From Phycisphaerae bacterium (GTDB taxonomy: Bacteria > Planctomycetota > Phycisphaerae > UBA1845 > JAFGLZ01): a stretch of 64,000 nt of DNA. Location: assembly GCA_016927755.1 (NCBI GenBank), contig JAFGLZ010000152.1, forward strand, positions 1 through 64,000, written 5' to 3'. Below the pieces are notes generated by a model. That model had not been told where the DNA came from. It saw only the letters and a list, made by a program, of their open reading frames with translations, and made no database searches. This document shows, piece by piece, positions 17,047-26,262 of the stretch; the first letter of the stretch is position 1, and the number at the start of each line of letters is the position of its first letter. The position numbers and the translations under genes are program-made.

Positions 17047-19770
17047 ATGATGTTGACCCGTGAGCCACGAATCGGCGGAAGGATCCTCGAGAGACAGAAA
17101 CGCTGGATCCTAGCGGGCACGGCTTTGGCGCTAGTGATCGTGGTCGTCGCGCTCTCGTACCGTTTGACGAAGTCCTACGTTCTCGCGCAGGCGGAGCGAC
17201 GGGTTCGGGACGTGATGTTGGAGTGCCGGGCGCTGCATCGCTACGTCCAGAATGACATGCATCCCGCGCTGTACCGCCTGAAGCAGGAGGGCAGGGTCCC
17301 GCCGGACTTCTACTCCCCGGAGCTGCTCAGCTCGTCCTACATCGCGCGGCATTTGCACCACCACTACAACGAAGAGCGGCGCAAGCGAGGCTTGCCGGAG
17401 ATCCGGTACCGACTTGCCGCGGTGAATCCACGCAATCCGATCAACCAGGCCGACTCTTTCGAGCGATCGCTCATCGAAATGTTCAATCAGGACAAGGACA
17501 AGGAACAGCATCGCCAGATCGTTGAGAAGGACGGCAAGAGGTATCTCTACTACGCGACCCCGTTTCTGAGGGTCGAACCGAGGTGTCTGAAGTGCCATAG
17601 CACGCCGGAAGCCGCCCCTGGAGAGCTTCGAAAGGGCTACGAATACGGCGGGGGCTACGAGCGGAAGATCGGTCAGGTCGTTGCCATCGAGTCAATCCAG
17701 TCGCCCCTGGAAGCAGAGCACGAGGCAACTAACATCGCGCTTGCCGTTTGTCTAGCGGTGGGCGCGGTGTTCATGATCCTGTTCTTCGTCAACTCGCGGC
17801 TTCATGCATTGGTGAACAGGCATACGGCCGCCCTTCGGGAGAGCGAGGGACGATATCGGAGCCTGGTTGAGGCGTCTCCGATCCCCATTCTGATTCATTG
17901 TGGAGAGCGGATCGTATTCGCGAACCCAGAGGCGGTTCGCGTCCTTGGGGCGGAATCCGTTGGCGATCTCCTGGGCAAATCGATCTGGGAGATCATTCAC
18001 CCCGACAGTCACGAAGTCGCGCTGGAGAGGGTCAGGTCGGCGTACGCGGGTCGTGGCCCGGCGGCGCTCGTCGAGGAGCGATTCATACGACTGGATGGGC
18101 GGATCATCGACCTGGCGGTCGCGACCACGACGGCCGACTACGAAGGGCAGCCGGCCAGCCAGGTGGTTTTCGCGGATATGACGGACACCAAGCGAGCCGA
18201 GGCTGAGCGCGATCGGCTGTTCAACCTTTCCATCGACATGCTCTGTATCGCGGGTTTTGACGGGTTCTTCAAACAGGTCAATCCGGCCTGGACGAAGGCG
18301 CTAGGGTGGACGGAGCAGGAACTGCTGGGCAGGCCGTGGCTCGAGTTCGTCCACCCTGAAGACCGACCAGAGACCGCTGACGCCGGGAAGAAGCTGGTGG
18401 GCGGAGAGGCCGTTTACGGCTTCGAGAATCGTTACCTGTGCAAGGACGGCTCCTATCGCCGGATTTCGTGGAACTCGCTCCCCTTGCCCGCGGAGCGGCT
18501 GATCTTTGCCGTCGCTCGCGACATTACCGAGAAGACGGCATTGGAGGCACAGCTCCGCCAGGCGCAGAAAATGGAGGCCATCGGTCAGCTTGCCGGAGGG
18601 GTGGCGCATGACTTCAACAACATCCTGACGGCCATCTTCGGCAACGTCGAACTAGCCATGGCGGATCTGAAGACGCAGGTTCCGCCGGAGCATCCACTCC
18701 TGGAGGAGATGCGTCAGGTGGAGCTGAGCGCTCGGCGGGCGTCGGACCTGACGCGGCAGCTCCTGGCGTTCAGTCGGCGGCAAGTGATGCGCCCTGAGAT
18801 CCTGAATCTGAATCAGACGCTGACGGGCATTGAGAAGATGCTGCGGCGTTTGATCACGGAGGAGATCTCCCTTAGGACCGTCCTTGCCGAGGATCTTCGC
18901 CCGGTTCGCGCCGACGCCGGGCAGATCGAGCAGGTCATCATCAACCTCGTCGTCAACGCGCGTGACGCCATGTCGGGCGGGGGCACGCTGACGTTGGAGA
19001 CGGCCAACGTCTCGTTGGACGATTCGTACGCGAAGACGCACGCGGAGGCGCCACCGGGCCCGCATGTGATGCTTGCCGTGAGCGACACGGGTTGCGGGAT
19101 GGATACCGGAACGAAGGAACGGGTCTTCGAGCCCTTCTTCACGACCAAACCCGCGGGGCAAGGCACCGGGCTCGGGCTCTCAACGGCATACGGGATCGTC
19201 AAAGACTCGGGCGGTCACATCGCCCTCCACAGCGAGCCCGGGCGGGGAACGACCTTTAGAATCTACCTTCCCGCGGTTGAAGACTTGGCGTTGTCCAAGC
19301 AGAGCGGCGGCGACGAGGAGGAGGTCCCGGGAGGGACCGAGACGATCCTCGTGTGCGAGGACGACGCCGTCGTTCGAGAGTTGGCGGCAGACATCCTGGA
19401 GGGAGCGGGATACACGGTCCTCGTGGCCGAGAACGGCTCGCGCGCGATGGCGCTGTGTGGGGAGTATGACGGGGAGATCCGGTTGCTCGTCACCGACATC
19501 ATCATGCCGGGCATGAGCGGCAGGGAGCTGGCGGAGAGCTTGGGCCGACGCGTGGGCGGCGTGCGAACGCTCTTCATGTCAGGGTATCCGGCCAGCGCTA
19601 TTGGCAGGCACGCGACGCTCGACGAGGGGGTGGCGTTCCTTGCCAAGCCCTTCAGTCGTCGGGCCCTTCTGCGGCGGGTGAGAGAGGTCCTGGATGAGCC
19701 CGAGAATGCCGGCGATCGGGCCGGCCTGGGTGTCACGGAGGCGAGTGCGGCATCGCAGGAAGCGACCTGA
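17047..19770 (+). CDS. Hybrid sensor histidine kinase (DUF3365/Tll0287-like CxxCH domain, PAS x2, HisKA, HATPase, REC)
   Basis: TM + RCLKCHSTPEAAP haem-type motif; PAS regions; [12 protein letters not shown]-box; HATPase [35 protein letters not shown]...LLVTDIIMPGMSGRE. Confidence 0.92.
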   Translation: MMLTREPRIGGRILERQKRWILAGTALALVIVVVALSYRLTKSYVLAQAERRVRDVMLECRALHRYVQNDMHPALYRLKQEGRVPPDFYSPELLSSSYIARHLHHHYNEERRKRGLPEIRYRLAAVNPRNPINQADSFERSLIEMFNQDKDKEQHRQIVEKDGKRYLYYATPFLRVEPRCLKCHSTPEAAPGELRKGYEYGGGYERKIGQVVAIESIQSPLEAEHEATNIALAVCLAVGAVFMILFFVNSRLHALVNRHTAALRESEGRYRSLVEASPIPILIHCGERIVFANPEAVRVLGAESVGDLLGKSIWEIIHPDSHEVALERVRSAYAGRGPAALVEERFIRLDGRIIDLAVATTTADYEGQPASQVVFADMTDTKRAEAERDRLFNLSIDMLCIAGFDGFFKQVNPAWTKALGWTEQELLGRPWLEFVHPEDRPETADAGKKLVGGEAVYGFENRYLCKDGSYRRISWNSLPLPAERLIFAVARDITEKTALEAQLRQAQKMEAIGQLAGGVAHDFNNILTAIFGNVELAMADLKTQVPPEHPLLEEMRQVELSARRASDLTRQLLAFSRRQVMRPEILNLNQTLTGIEKMLRRLITEEISLRTVLAEDLRPVRADAGQIEQVIINLVVNARDAMSGGGTLTLETANVSLDDSYAKTHAEAPPGPHVMLAVSDTGCGMDTGTKERVFEPFFTTKPAGQGTGLGLSTAYGIVKDSGGHIALHSEPGRGTTFRIYLPAVEDLALSKQSGGDEEEVPGGTETILVCEDDAVVRELAADILEGAGYTVLVAENGSRAMALCGEYDGEIRLLVTDIIMPGMSGRELAESLGRRVGGVRTLFMSGYPASAIGRHATLDEGVAFLAKPFSRRALLRRVREVLDEPENAGDRAGLGVTEASAASQEAT

Positions 19771-19800
19771 GAGGCCCAGACCATTTCGTGGAATGACAAG

Positions 19801-19835
19801 GCGGGCAGCCCGGGTGGGGCTGCCCGCTTCTCGTT
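19801..19835 (+). terminator. Rho-independent-type terminator between convergent genes
   Basis: GCGGGCAGCCC-gggtg-GGGCTGCCCGC followed by TTCTCGTTTGT. Confidence 0.65.
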
Positions 19836-19869
19836 TGTCATCTCGGGGGGGCGCTCTGCCCACGACCTG

Positions 19870-20484
19870 CTACCAGCTCGCGGTGGCCACGGCGGCAATG
19901 CAGCCGACCGAAGCGCCGGCGGCTCTGATGTCGGCGACAGGATTCACGCCCTCCTCAACGGCTGCCAGAATGATGTTCACAATGGCGGAGCCGCAATTCG
20001 TTGCGATACTGATCCACTGTCCGACGGTGGGGTCGATGAGCAGGTCCACATCATCCATGACGGCCTGCGGGGCGGGGGAGTCGCCCACGAGGGTGGCTTG
20101 GAAGGTGAGCGTGTCGTTCTCGGCGTCATAGGTGGGCTTGCCCATTTCGAAGACGGAGATGGTGCCGTCGGTGGGTGTCCGTCCGTAGAGGACGGCGTTG
20201 GGCGGGGAGTCCGGGTACATTTTGTCCCACAGCCCCAGCCACTGCGTCCCAAACGTCTGGGCGGTTCGGCCCGGGGCCTGGGTGAAGGCGATGACGCGAT
20301 CGTGGACTTCCGTCAGTGTGATCGTGTAGACGCCCGGGCTGACCTGCGTTGCGGTGCCGGCCCCGGCCAGGACGGCGATGTCATACTCGTCTTGTGTCGT
20401 CGGAGTCGTGGTTGGAATGCAGCCCGCGACCAGTACGCACATAACCATCGCGCAAACGACCGTGCTAGCTCGACCAAGGATCAT
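19870..20484 (-). CDS. Putative lipoprotein (paralogue A)
   Basis: Lipobox LVAGC; paralogous to 20863..21480 (GKPTYDAENDTLTFQATLVGDSPAPQAVMDDVDLLIDPTVGQWI). Confidence 0.7.
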   Translation of the reverse strand: MILGRASTVVCAMVMCVLVAGCIPTTTPTTQDEYDIAVLAGAGTATQVSPGVYTITLTEVHDRVIAFTQAPGRTAQTFGTQWLGLWDKMYPDSPPNAVLYGRTPTDGTISVFEMGKPTYDAENDTLTFQATLVGDSPAPQAVMDDVDLLIDPTVGQWISIATNCGSAIVNIILAAVEEGVNPVADIRAAGASVGCIAAVATASW

Positions 20485-20792
20485 GCTGGAATGCCTCCTC
20501 AGGGCCTGGTTTGTGTGTCGGGCCGGCGGCAGCCGATCTGCTTTGCGCGACCCTTGTGGCCACCTTGCCCGTTGTGGGACAGAGGCTCAGGTGGTCCGAG
20601 GGGTTCCGAAACGGATCATCCATCTCGGGATCGGGGGGCATGGCCCCGCCGATTCGGATACCCCTAAGCCCTCTTGGGCTAGAACGCTATATCGACACGA
20701 GTCCCGTGAACGTTTAGGGCGGGTCGCGGCCGCTGGCTCGGGACGGTCTTGACGGGATCCGCGGGGGCGGACGGATTCTGAGGCCATGAGAG

Positions 20793-20820
20793 ACGGGCGG
20801 CTCCCGAGGGAGCCGCCCGT
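20793..20820 (-). terminator. GC-rich stem-loop 3' of the lipoprotein B gene
   Basis: ACGGGCGGCTCCC-ga-GGGAGCCGCCCGT, 13 bp perfect arms; no U-tract. Confidence 0.45.
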
Positions 20821-20862
20821 GCGAGATTCGTGCGGTAGAGCTGCCGTTGGGCTTGGGTGGTG

Positions 20863-21480
20863 CTACCAGCTTGCGCTAGCGATCGCGTTGATGCAGTCTA
20901 TGGAGGCACCGACCGACTCGACATCCTCGAGCGGATTCACGCCGTCCTCGATGGCCGCTCCGATGATGTTCAGGATGGCGGAGCCGCAGTTCCAGGCAAT
21001 GTTGATCCATTGAGCAGCAGTGGGGTCGATGAGCAGGTCGACGTCGTTCATCACCTCCTGGGGCGCGGGAGAGTCGCCGACGAGGGTGGCCTGGAACGTG
21101 AGCGTATTGTTCTGGGCATCGTAGGTCGGCTTGCCCATCTCGAAGACGACGATCGTGGCATCCGTCGGCGTTCGCCCGTACATGACGGTGTTGGGGGGGC
21201 TGTTGGAGAACATCTTGTCCCACATGACCAGCGCTTCCATCGTGAAGGTCCGCGCGGTTCGGCCTGGGGCCTCGGTGAAGGAGATGGCGTTATCGTGGAC
21301 GTCGGTCAAGACGATGTTGTAGACGCCCGTGCTGACCTGAGTGGCGGTGGCGCCGCCGGCCAGGATGGCGATGTCGTAGCTCTCCTCGGTCGTTGGCGGG
21401 GTCGTCGCGGGAATACATCCCGCGATGAAGAACGTGCCTACCAGGAAACAAGGGACTGCACTGATTCGATAGCAACGCAT
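20863..21480 (-). CDS. Putative lipoprotein (paralogue B)
   Basis: Lipobox FIAGC; GKPTYDAQNNTLTFQATLVGDSPAPQEVMNDVDLLIDPTAAQWI matches paralogue A. Confidence 0.7.
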   Translation of the reverse strand: MRCYRISAVPCFLVGTFFIAGCIPATTPPTTEESYDIAILAGGATATQVSTGVYNIVLTDVHDNAISFTEAPGRTARTFTMEALVMWDKMFSNSPPNTVMYGRTPTDATIVVFEMGKPTYDAQNNTLTFQATLVGDSPAPQEVMNDVDLLIDPTAAQWINIAWNCGSAILNIIGAAIEDGVNPLEDVESVGASIDCINAIASASW

Positions 21481-21985
21481 CTGACGGGTCTCCCTCAAAG
21501 TGGTCTCCCTTCGCGCGACCTACAAGCGACCGTCTCGTAGGCCCGGCCGGCCGTCCTCCGTCCGTTCGGAGGTCCGGCCTGCGCCCTATTGGATTTGTCT
21601 TTCGATTCATCTGCCGCGGGCCTGCAATCATAGCAAGCCCGAGCTTGTGGATAGGCTTTGATTTATCACATTGTACCGCAGCCAGTTGGGTTTCCTATCG
21701 GCTGTGGATCAGGCAGGCTTCAGGCCATTTGACAAAGAATTGTCCGACGGGGGAGGAGTGAACGGCTAGGAAGGTCATGATCCGATTGCCGGCCGACTGC
21801 TTTCGCTTCGTTGCACGTGGCCCTCAATCGGGCGATCAACTGTACGTCCGATAATAGCGAGCCCATGGGGCGATATGGGCAATCTGGGAAGGCTAGTGGA
21901 TGGATTCTGGCTGGGAGTGCGCATATTCGGGCGAGTGGGTGACTATTCTTGCCTGAAACCTTCCTAGATCTTGGGCGAATTATGG

Positions 21986-21998
21986 CTTGCTAAGCAAG
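21986..21998. promoter_or_regulatory. Candidate DeoR-type operator palindrome upstream of the BMC operon
   Basis: Perfect palindrome CTTGC-TAA-GCAAG ~20 bp upstream of the deoR-family start. Confidence 0.4.
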
Positions 21999-22017
21999 GA
22001 TTCTCCCGATATATTCC

Positions 22018-22827
22018 ATGGTGGTACCAAGAATGATCAGCGATGAGCGACGACAACGACTGATTCGACGCATCGCCGAGCGGGGCTTTGTCGATCTTCC
22101 GACGCTGGCCAAGGAGTTCGGCGTGTCGGAATCGACGATCCGGCGGGACCTGGCTCAGCTCGACGAGGAGGGGCTGGTCAAGCGGACGCATGGCGGGGCG
22201 GTCTTCATTTCGGATCGCTTCAGCGCGCTCAACTTCGCGGCCCGAGAGTCGACGGCCTTGGAAGAGAAGCGGGCCATCGGTCGCCGGGCCGCCGAGCTGA
22301 TCCGGGACGACGAGATCGTGCTGATCAACGGCGGGACGACGACGCACGAGGTGGCGCGGGCGCTCGTGGGGCGTCCGATGCGGGTGGTGACGAACTCGCT
22401 GCCGATCGCCAACACGCTCGGGACGGCGCCTGAGATCGAGCTGACGGTCGTGGGCGGTTACCTCTATCCGCGGACCGGAGTAACGATGGGCCCGCTGGCG
22501 AGGAAGGCGCTCGAATCGCTCCACGTCAACAAGATGGTCATGGGCTGTGCGGGGGTGACGGACGAGGGCTACTTCAACGCCAACGCCCTAATGGTCGAGA
22601 TCGAGCAGCAGATGATGGAGTGCGCCGATGAGGTCGTTCTGGTCGTGGACTCGTCGAAGTTCGGCCGAGCGGCCCTGGCGCGGATCTGCGAGTTGGACGT
22701 CATGGATCACGTGATTTGCGATGACAAGCTCGGCGCGGAGTGGCAAGACCGCTTGCGGTCGGCCGGCGTGGAACTCTTGATCGCGCCGGCGGCGTCGAGC
22801 ACGGAGACTCCGGCGGAGGCCCGATGA
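22018..22827 (+). CDS. DeoR-family transcriptional regulator (BMC-associated)
   Basis: DERRQRLIRRIAERGFVDLPTLAKEFGVSESTIRRDLAQLDEEGLVKRTHGGA; DeoR C-terminal sensor motifs (LINGGTTTHEVARAL, VLVVDSSKFGR). ATG at 22033 is an alternative start. Confidence 0.93.
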   Translation: MVVPRMISDERRQRLIRRIAERGFVDLPTLAKEFGVSESTIRRDLAQLDEEGLVKRTHGGAVFISDRFSALNFAARESTALEEKRAIGRRAAELIRDDEIVLINGGTTTHEVARALVGRPMRVVTNSLPIANTLGTAPEIELTVVGGYLYPRTGVTMGPLARKALESLHVNKMVMGCAGVTDEGYFNANALMVEIEQQMMECADEVVLVVDSSKFGRAALARICELDVMDHVICDDKLGAEWQDRLRSAGVELLIAPAASSTETPAEAR

Positions 22828-23495
22828 TGATCGCCCCTGCGTCTGGCATACAGCGAAGCGACGTGGAACGAATCGTCCGCGAGGTCATCCTGCGGCGGTT
22901 GGGTGCATCCGGCGACGGGCCCCAACTCGTCGTGAACATCTCGGCCCGGCACATGCACATCACTCAGGAGCATCTGGAGGTCCTCTTCGGTCCGGGCGCT
23001 CAGCTCACGGTGATGAAGCCGCTCTATCAGGAGGGTGAGTTCGCCAGCGAGCAGCGGGTGACGCTGGTGGGGCCGCGGCATCGAATGATTCCGAACTTCC
23101 GCATCTTGGGTCCCTGCCGCAAGGCGACGCAGGTGGAGCTGTCATTCACCGACGCGATCGCCATCGGCATCGACGCGCCGGTCCGGATGAGCGGCACCAC
23201 GCAGGGGACTCCCGGCTGTCTGATCCTGGGCCCGAAGGGGCACCTGGCCCTGGAAGAGGGCGTGATTCGTGCGCAGCGACACGTCCACCTGAATCCGCAA
23301 GAGGCGGCTTACTTCGGGGTCAAGGAAGGCGACCCGATGCGTCTGATCGTCGAGCATCCGACGTGCGGGACGGTGCTCGAGGGCGTGATCGCGCGGATCA
23401 AGGACGGGCTCAAGTGCGAGGTGCACCTGGACACGGATGAAGGCAACGCGTGCGACCTGACGCACGCGGCGAAGGTGGAGTTGATCAAGGCCTAG
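22824..23495 (+). CDS. pduL: PduL-type phosphate propanoyltransferase/phosphotransacylase
   Basis: LVVNISARHMHITQEHLEVLFG, AQRHVHLNPQEAAYFGV; start overlaps the deoR stop (ATGATGA); N-terminal amphipathic helix RSDVERIVREVILRRLG. Confidence 0.93.
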   Translation: MMIAPASGIQRSDVERIVREVILRRLGASGDGPQLVVNISARHMHITQEHLEVLFGPGAQLTVMKPLYQEGEFASEQRVTLVGPRHRMIPNFRILGPCRKATQVELSFTDAIAIGIDAPVRMSGTTQGTPGCLILGPKGHLALEEGVIRAQRHVHLNPQEAAYFGVKEGDPMRLIVEHPTCGTVLEGVIARIKDGLKCEVHLDTDEGNACDLTHAAKVELIKA

Positions 23496-23549
23496 CTCGT
23501 CGCGAGGAAGCGAGGGGTGTCGGGTCTTGCCGACGATTACTTGTGACTT

Positions 23550-23573
23550 GGCGACCCGTACGTAGGGATCGCC
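23550..23573 (+). other. Intergenic imperfect stem-loop between pduL and the first shell gene
   Basis: GGCGA-CCC gtacgta GGG-a-TCGCC. Confidence 0.35.
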
Positions 23574-23622
23574 GACCGGCTGATGCCGGCTTGTGGTGCC
23601 ACGATTGGCAGTGGAGGCATCT

Positions 23623-23931
23623 ATGGCAGCTCTAGAAGCATTGGGCATGATCGAGACCCGCGGGTTGGTGGGATCGATCGAGGCGAGCGACGCCATGCTC
23701 AAGGCCGCGAACGTCCGACTGATCGGTTACGACCGGGTGGGTCGCGGGTACGTCACCAGCTTCATCAAGGGTGACGTCGCCGCGGTCAAGGCGGCGACCG
23801 ACGCGGGCGCGAACGCCGCGAGCAAGGTGGGCGAGGTCGTCAGCGTGCACGTCATCCCCCGACCGCACGAGGAACTCGAGAACATGCTGCCCGGCGGGAC
23901 GAAGCCCGGCGGTAAGGGAGGCAAGTCATGA
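23623..23931 (+). CDS. BMC-H shell protein (BMC domain) 1
   Basis: [77 protein letters not shown]. Confidence 0.96.
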   Translation: MAALEALGMIETRGLVGSIEASDAMLKAANVRLIGYDRVGRGYVTSFIKGDVAAVKAATDAGANAASKVGEVVSVHVIPRPHEELENMLPGGTKPGGKGGKS

Positions 23932-24194
23932 ACGACGCGATCGGGATGATCGAGACGATGGGTTACGTCGGCCTGGTCGAGGCCTCCGACGCGATGTGCA
24001 AGGCGGCCAACGTGGAGTTGGTGCGGAGCGTGAACATCGGCGGCGGCTACGTGACGACGATCGTCCGCGGCGACGTGGGCAGCGTCCGAGCGGCCGTTGA
24101 CGCCGGCGCCGAGGCGGCCAACCGCGTCGGAGAGCTGATCAGCGCGCACGTGATCCCGAGGCCTCACGAGGGGCTCACCGGGGTCTACCTGTAG
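23928..24194 (+). CDS. BMC-H shell protein 2
   Basis: [29 protein letters not shown]...[13 protein letters not shown]; 4-nt ATGA overlap with BMC-H 1. Confidence 0.96.
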   Translation: MNDAIGMIETMGYVGLVEASDAMCKAANVELVRSVNIGGGYVTTIVRGDVGSVRAAVDAGAEAANRVGELISAHVIPRPHEGLTGVYL

Positions 24195-24250
24195 GGCTCG
24201 CGAGCAGCGGGTCGGCGTGATCACGCGGCATCGACGAGGTGGCTAAGACG

Positions 24251-25444
24251 ATGAAGATCCTCGTGTGCAACATCGGTAGCACGTCGTTCAAGTTCAAGCT
24301 CTATGAGATGAACGACGAGCAGGTGCTTGCGCGCGGCGGCTGCGAGCGGATCGGCGGCGAGGGCTCGAGCTGGTCGGTCGAGCTGGCCGGCGGTCACAAG
24401 GCTCAGGCCACCGAGCCGCTGCCGGATCACGCGGCGGCCATCGAGGCGTGCCTGAAGGTCCTGACGGACCGGAAGGACGGCTGTCTGGCCTCGTTGGAGG
24501 ATCTCAGCGCCGTGGGCTACAAGGCCGTTCACGGCGGCGACGTGGGCGATCCCGTTCGGATCGACGAGGCGGTGCTGGCCGAGATGGAGCGGTTCAGCGA
24601 CGTTGCGCCGGCGCACAACCCGGCCTACATCGCGGCGATGAAGGCCTTCTCGGCCAAGCTGCCCAACACGCCGCAGGTGGCGGCGTTCGAGACGGGCTTC
24701 CACCAGACGATTCCGCGATCGCGACTGGTCTACGGCATACCGTACGAGTGGACGAGCGAATTGGGCGTCCGCCGCTACGGCTTTCACGGCGCCAGCCATC
24801 GCTACATCGCGGTCCGGACGGCGGAGCTGCTCGGGCGGGACGATCTGAAGGTCATCTCGTGCCACCTCGGCGGGAGCAGCAGCATCTGCGCCATCGACAG
24901 TGGCCGGAGCGTGGCCAACAGCTTCGGGATGACGCCGCAGTCGGGCCTGCCGCACAACAACCGCGTCGGCGAGTTCGACACGTACGCGCTGCTCAAGTTG
25001 CTGGACAAGACGGACCACGACGTGCGGACGCTGCTGTCGATGATGGCCAAGCAGGGCGGCCTGCTGGGCATCAGCGGCGTGAGCAACGATCTGCGGGACA
25101 TCGAGCGGGCGGCCGCCGAGGGCAGCGAGCGGGCGACGCTGGCGATTGAGACGCTCGCCGAGTCCGTTCGTCACTACATCGGCGCCTACCTCGTCGCCCT
25201 GAACGGCGCGGACGTGATCGTCTTCACCGGCGGTATCGGCGAGAACGGCGTGGCCTTTCGCGCGAGGGTTTGCTCGGGCCTCGACTGGTTCGGGATCGAG
25301 CTGGACCCCGAACGAAACACGGCCCGCGGCGGCGAGGTCACGCTGAGCACGGATACCTCGCGGGTTCGGCTGATGTCGATCCCGACGAACGAGGAGCTGA
25401 TCGTGGCGAGGCAGACGCGGGCCGTGCTGCAAGGCGGTGCCTGA
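24251..25444 (+). CDS. ackA: Acetate/propionate kinase
   Basis: MKILVCNIGSTSFKFKLY, GYKAVHGG, FETGFHQTIP, YGFHGASHRYIA, SCHLGGSSS, VFTGGIGENG. Confidence 0.96.
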   Translation: MKILVCNIGSTSFKFKLYEMNDEQVLARGGCERIGGEGSSWSVELAGGHKAQATEPLPDHAAAIEACLKVLTDRKDGCLASLEDLSAVGYKAVHGGDVGDPVRIDEAVLAEMERFSDVAPAHNPAYIAAMKAFSAKLPNTPQVAAFETGFHQTIPRSRLVYGIPYEWTSELGVRRYGFHGASHRYIAVRTAELLGRDDLKVISCHLGGSSSICAIDSGRSVANSFGMTPQSGLPHNNRVGEFDTYALLKLLDKTDHDVRTLLSMMAKQGGLLGISGVSNDLRDIERAAAEGSERATLAIETLAESVRHYIGAYLVALNGADVIVFTGGIGENGVAFRARVCSGLDWFGIELDPERNTARGGEVTLSTDTSRVRLMSIPTNEELIVARQTRAVLQGGA

Positions 25445-25506
25445 GGCGCAGGCGAAACATGTAACGATCACGGGTCGGCGGATCGGCCCGACAGGAGAAA
25501 GATGAG

Positions 25507-25785
25507 ATGTCACAGCAAGCGATTGGATTGATCGAGACGCGAGGCATGGTAGCGCTGGTCGAGGCCGCTGACGCGGCGCTCAAGGCGGCCAACGTATCGT
25601 ACAAGCGTTGGGAACGGGTGGGCAGCGGTCTGGTGACCGTGGTGCTCGAGGGCGACGTCGCGGCGGTGAAGGCGGCGGTGGACGCGGGCTCGTCGGCGGC
25701 GTCTCGCGTGGGCGAGGTGGTGAGCGTCGACGTGATTCCCCGGCCGCACGGCGAGCTGGAAAAGATGTCGCCGCTGAGCAAGTAA
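25507..25785 (+). CDS. BMC-H shell protein 3
   Basis: [57 protein letters not shown]...SVDVIPRPH. Confidence 0.96.
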   Translation: MSQQAIGLIETRGMVALVEAADAALKAANVSYKRWERVGSGLVTVVLEGDVAAVKAAVDAGSSAASRVGEVVSVDVIPRPHGELEKMSPLSK

Positions 25786-25834
25786 GCTCCGCCGGCAGAC
25801 GAGCCACGCAAGTGGCCAGAGGAGGCGTTCGGCC

Positions 25835-26155
25835 ATGCTCATCGGACGCGTCAAGGGAAACGTGGTTGCCACGCAGAAGACCGCGAAGGTCGGCGGTCAG
25901 AAGCTGCTCGTGGTGGAGACGTACTCGTTGGACGCAACGGGTAAGTCGCCCAAGCTCAAGGGGGGCGGCAAGGTGCTCGTCGCGGTCGACACGGTCGGCG
26001 CCGGCGACAACGAGTACGTGCTGATCACCCAGGGCAGCAGCGCGCGGCTGACGGAGTTCACGGGCGACATGCCGGTGGACGCCGTGATCGTGGGCATCAT
26101 CGACCGCGTGACGGTCGAGGGCGAGACGATCTACAAGGACGAGGATCAGGACTAG
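25835..26155 (+). CDS. BMC-P (EutN/CcmL) pentameric shell vertex protein 1
   Basis: MLIGRVKGNVVATQKTAKVGGQKLLVVE...LVAVDTVGAGDNEYVLITQGSSAR..VDAVIVGIIDRV. Confidence 0.94.
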   Translation: MLIGRVKGNVVATQKTAKVGGQKLLVVETYSLDATGKSPKLKGGGKVLVAVDTVGAGDNEYVLITQGSSARLTEFTGDMPVDAVIVGIIDRVTVEGETIYKDEDQD

Positions 26156-26262
26156 GCGTCGGGCGGCGTGGAGCATGCCGCCGCGACGCGGGTTGATCCG
26201 GTCTAGGCCCGTCGCGTCGACCGCTCTGCCGGGCGGCGCGCGAGCCAGAGAAGGGCAAAGCC

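Noticed and set aside
25441-25506. Stem-loop before BMC-H 3 (gtcgg...ccgac)
   Set aside because: Only 5 bp arms; expected by chance in GC-rich DNA
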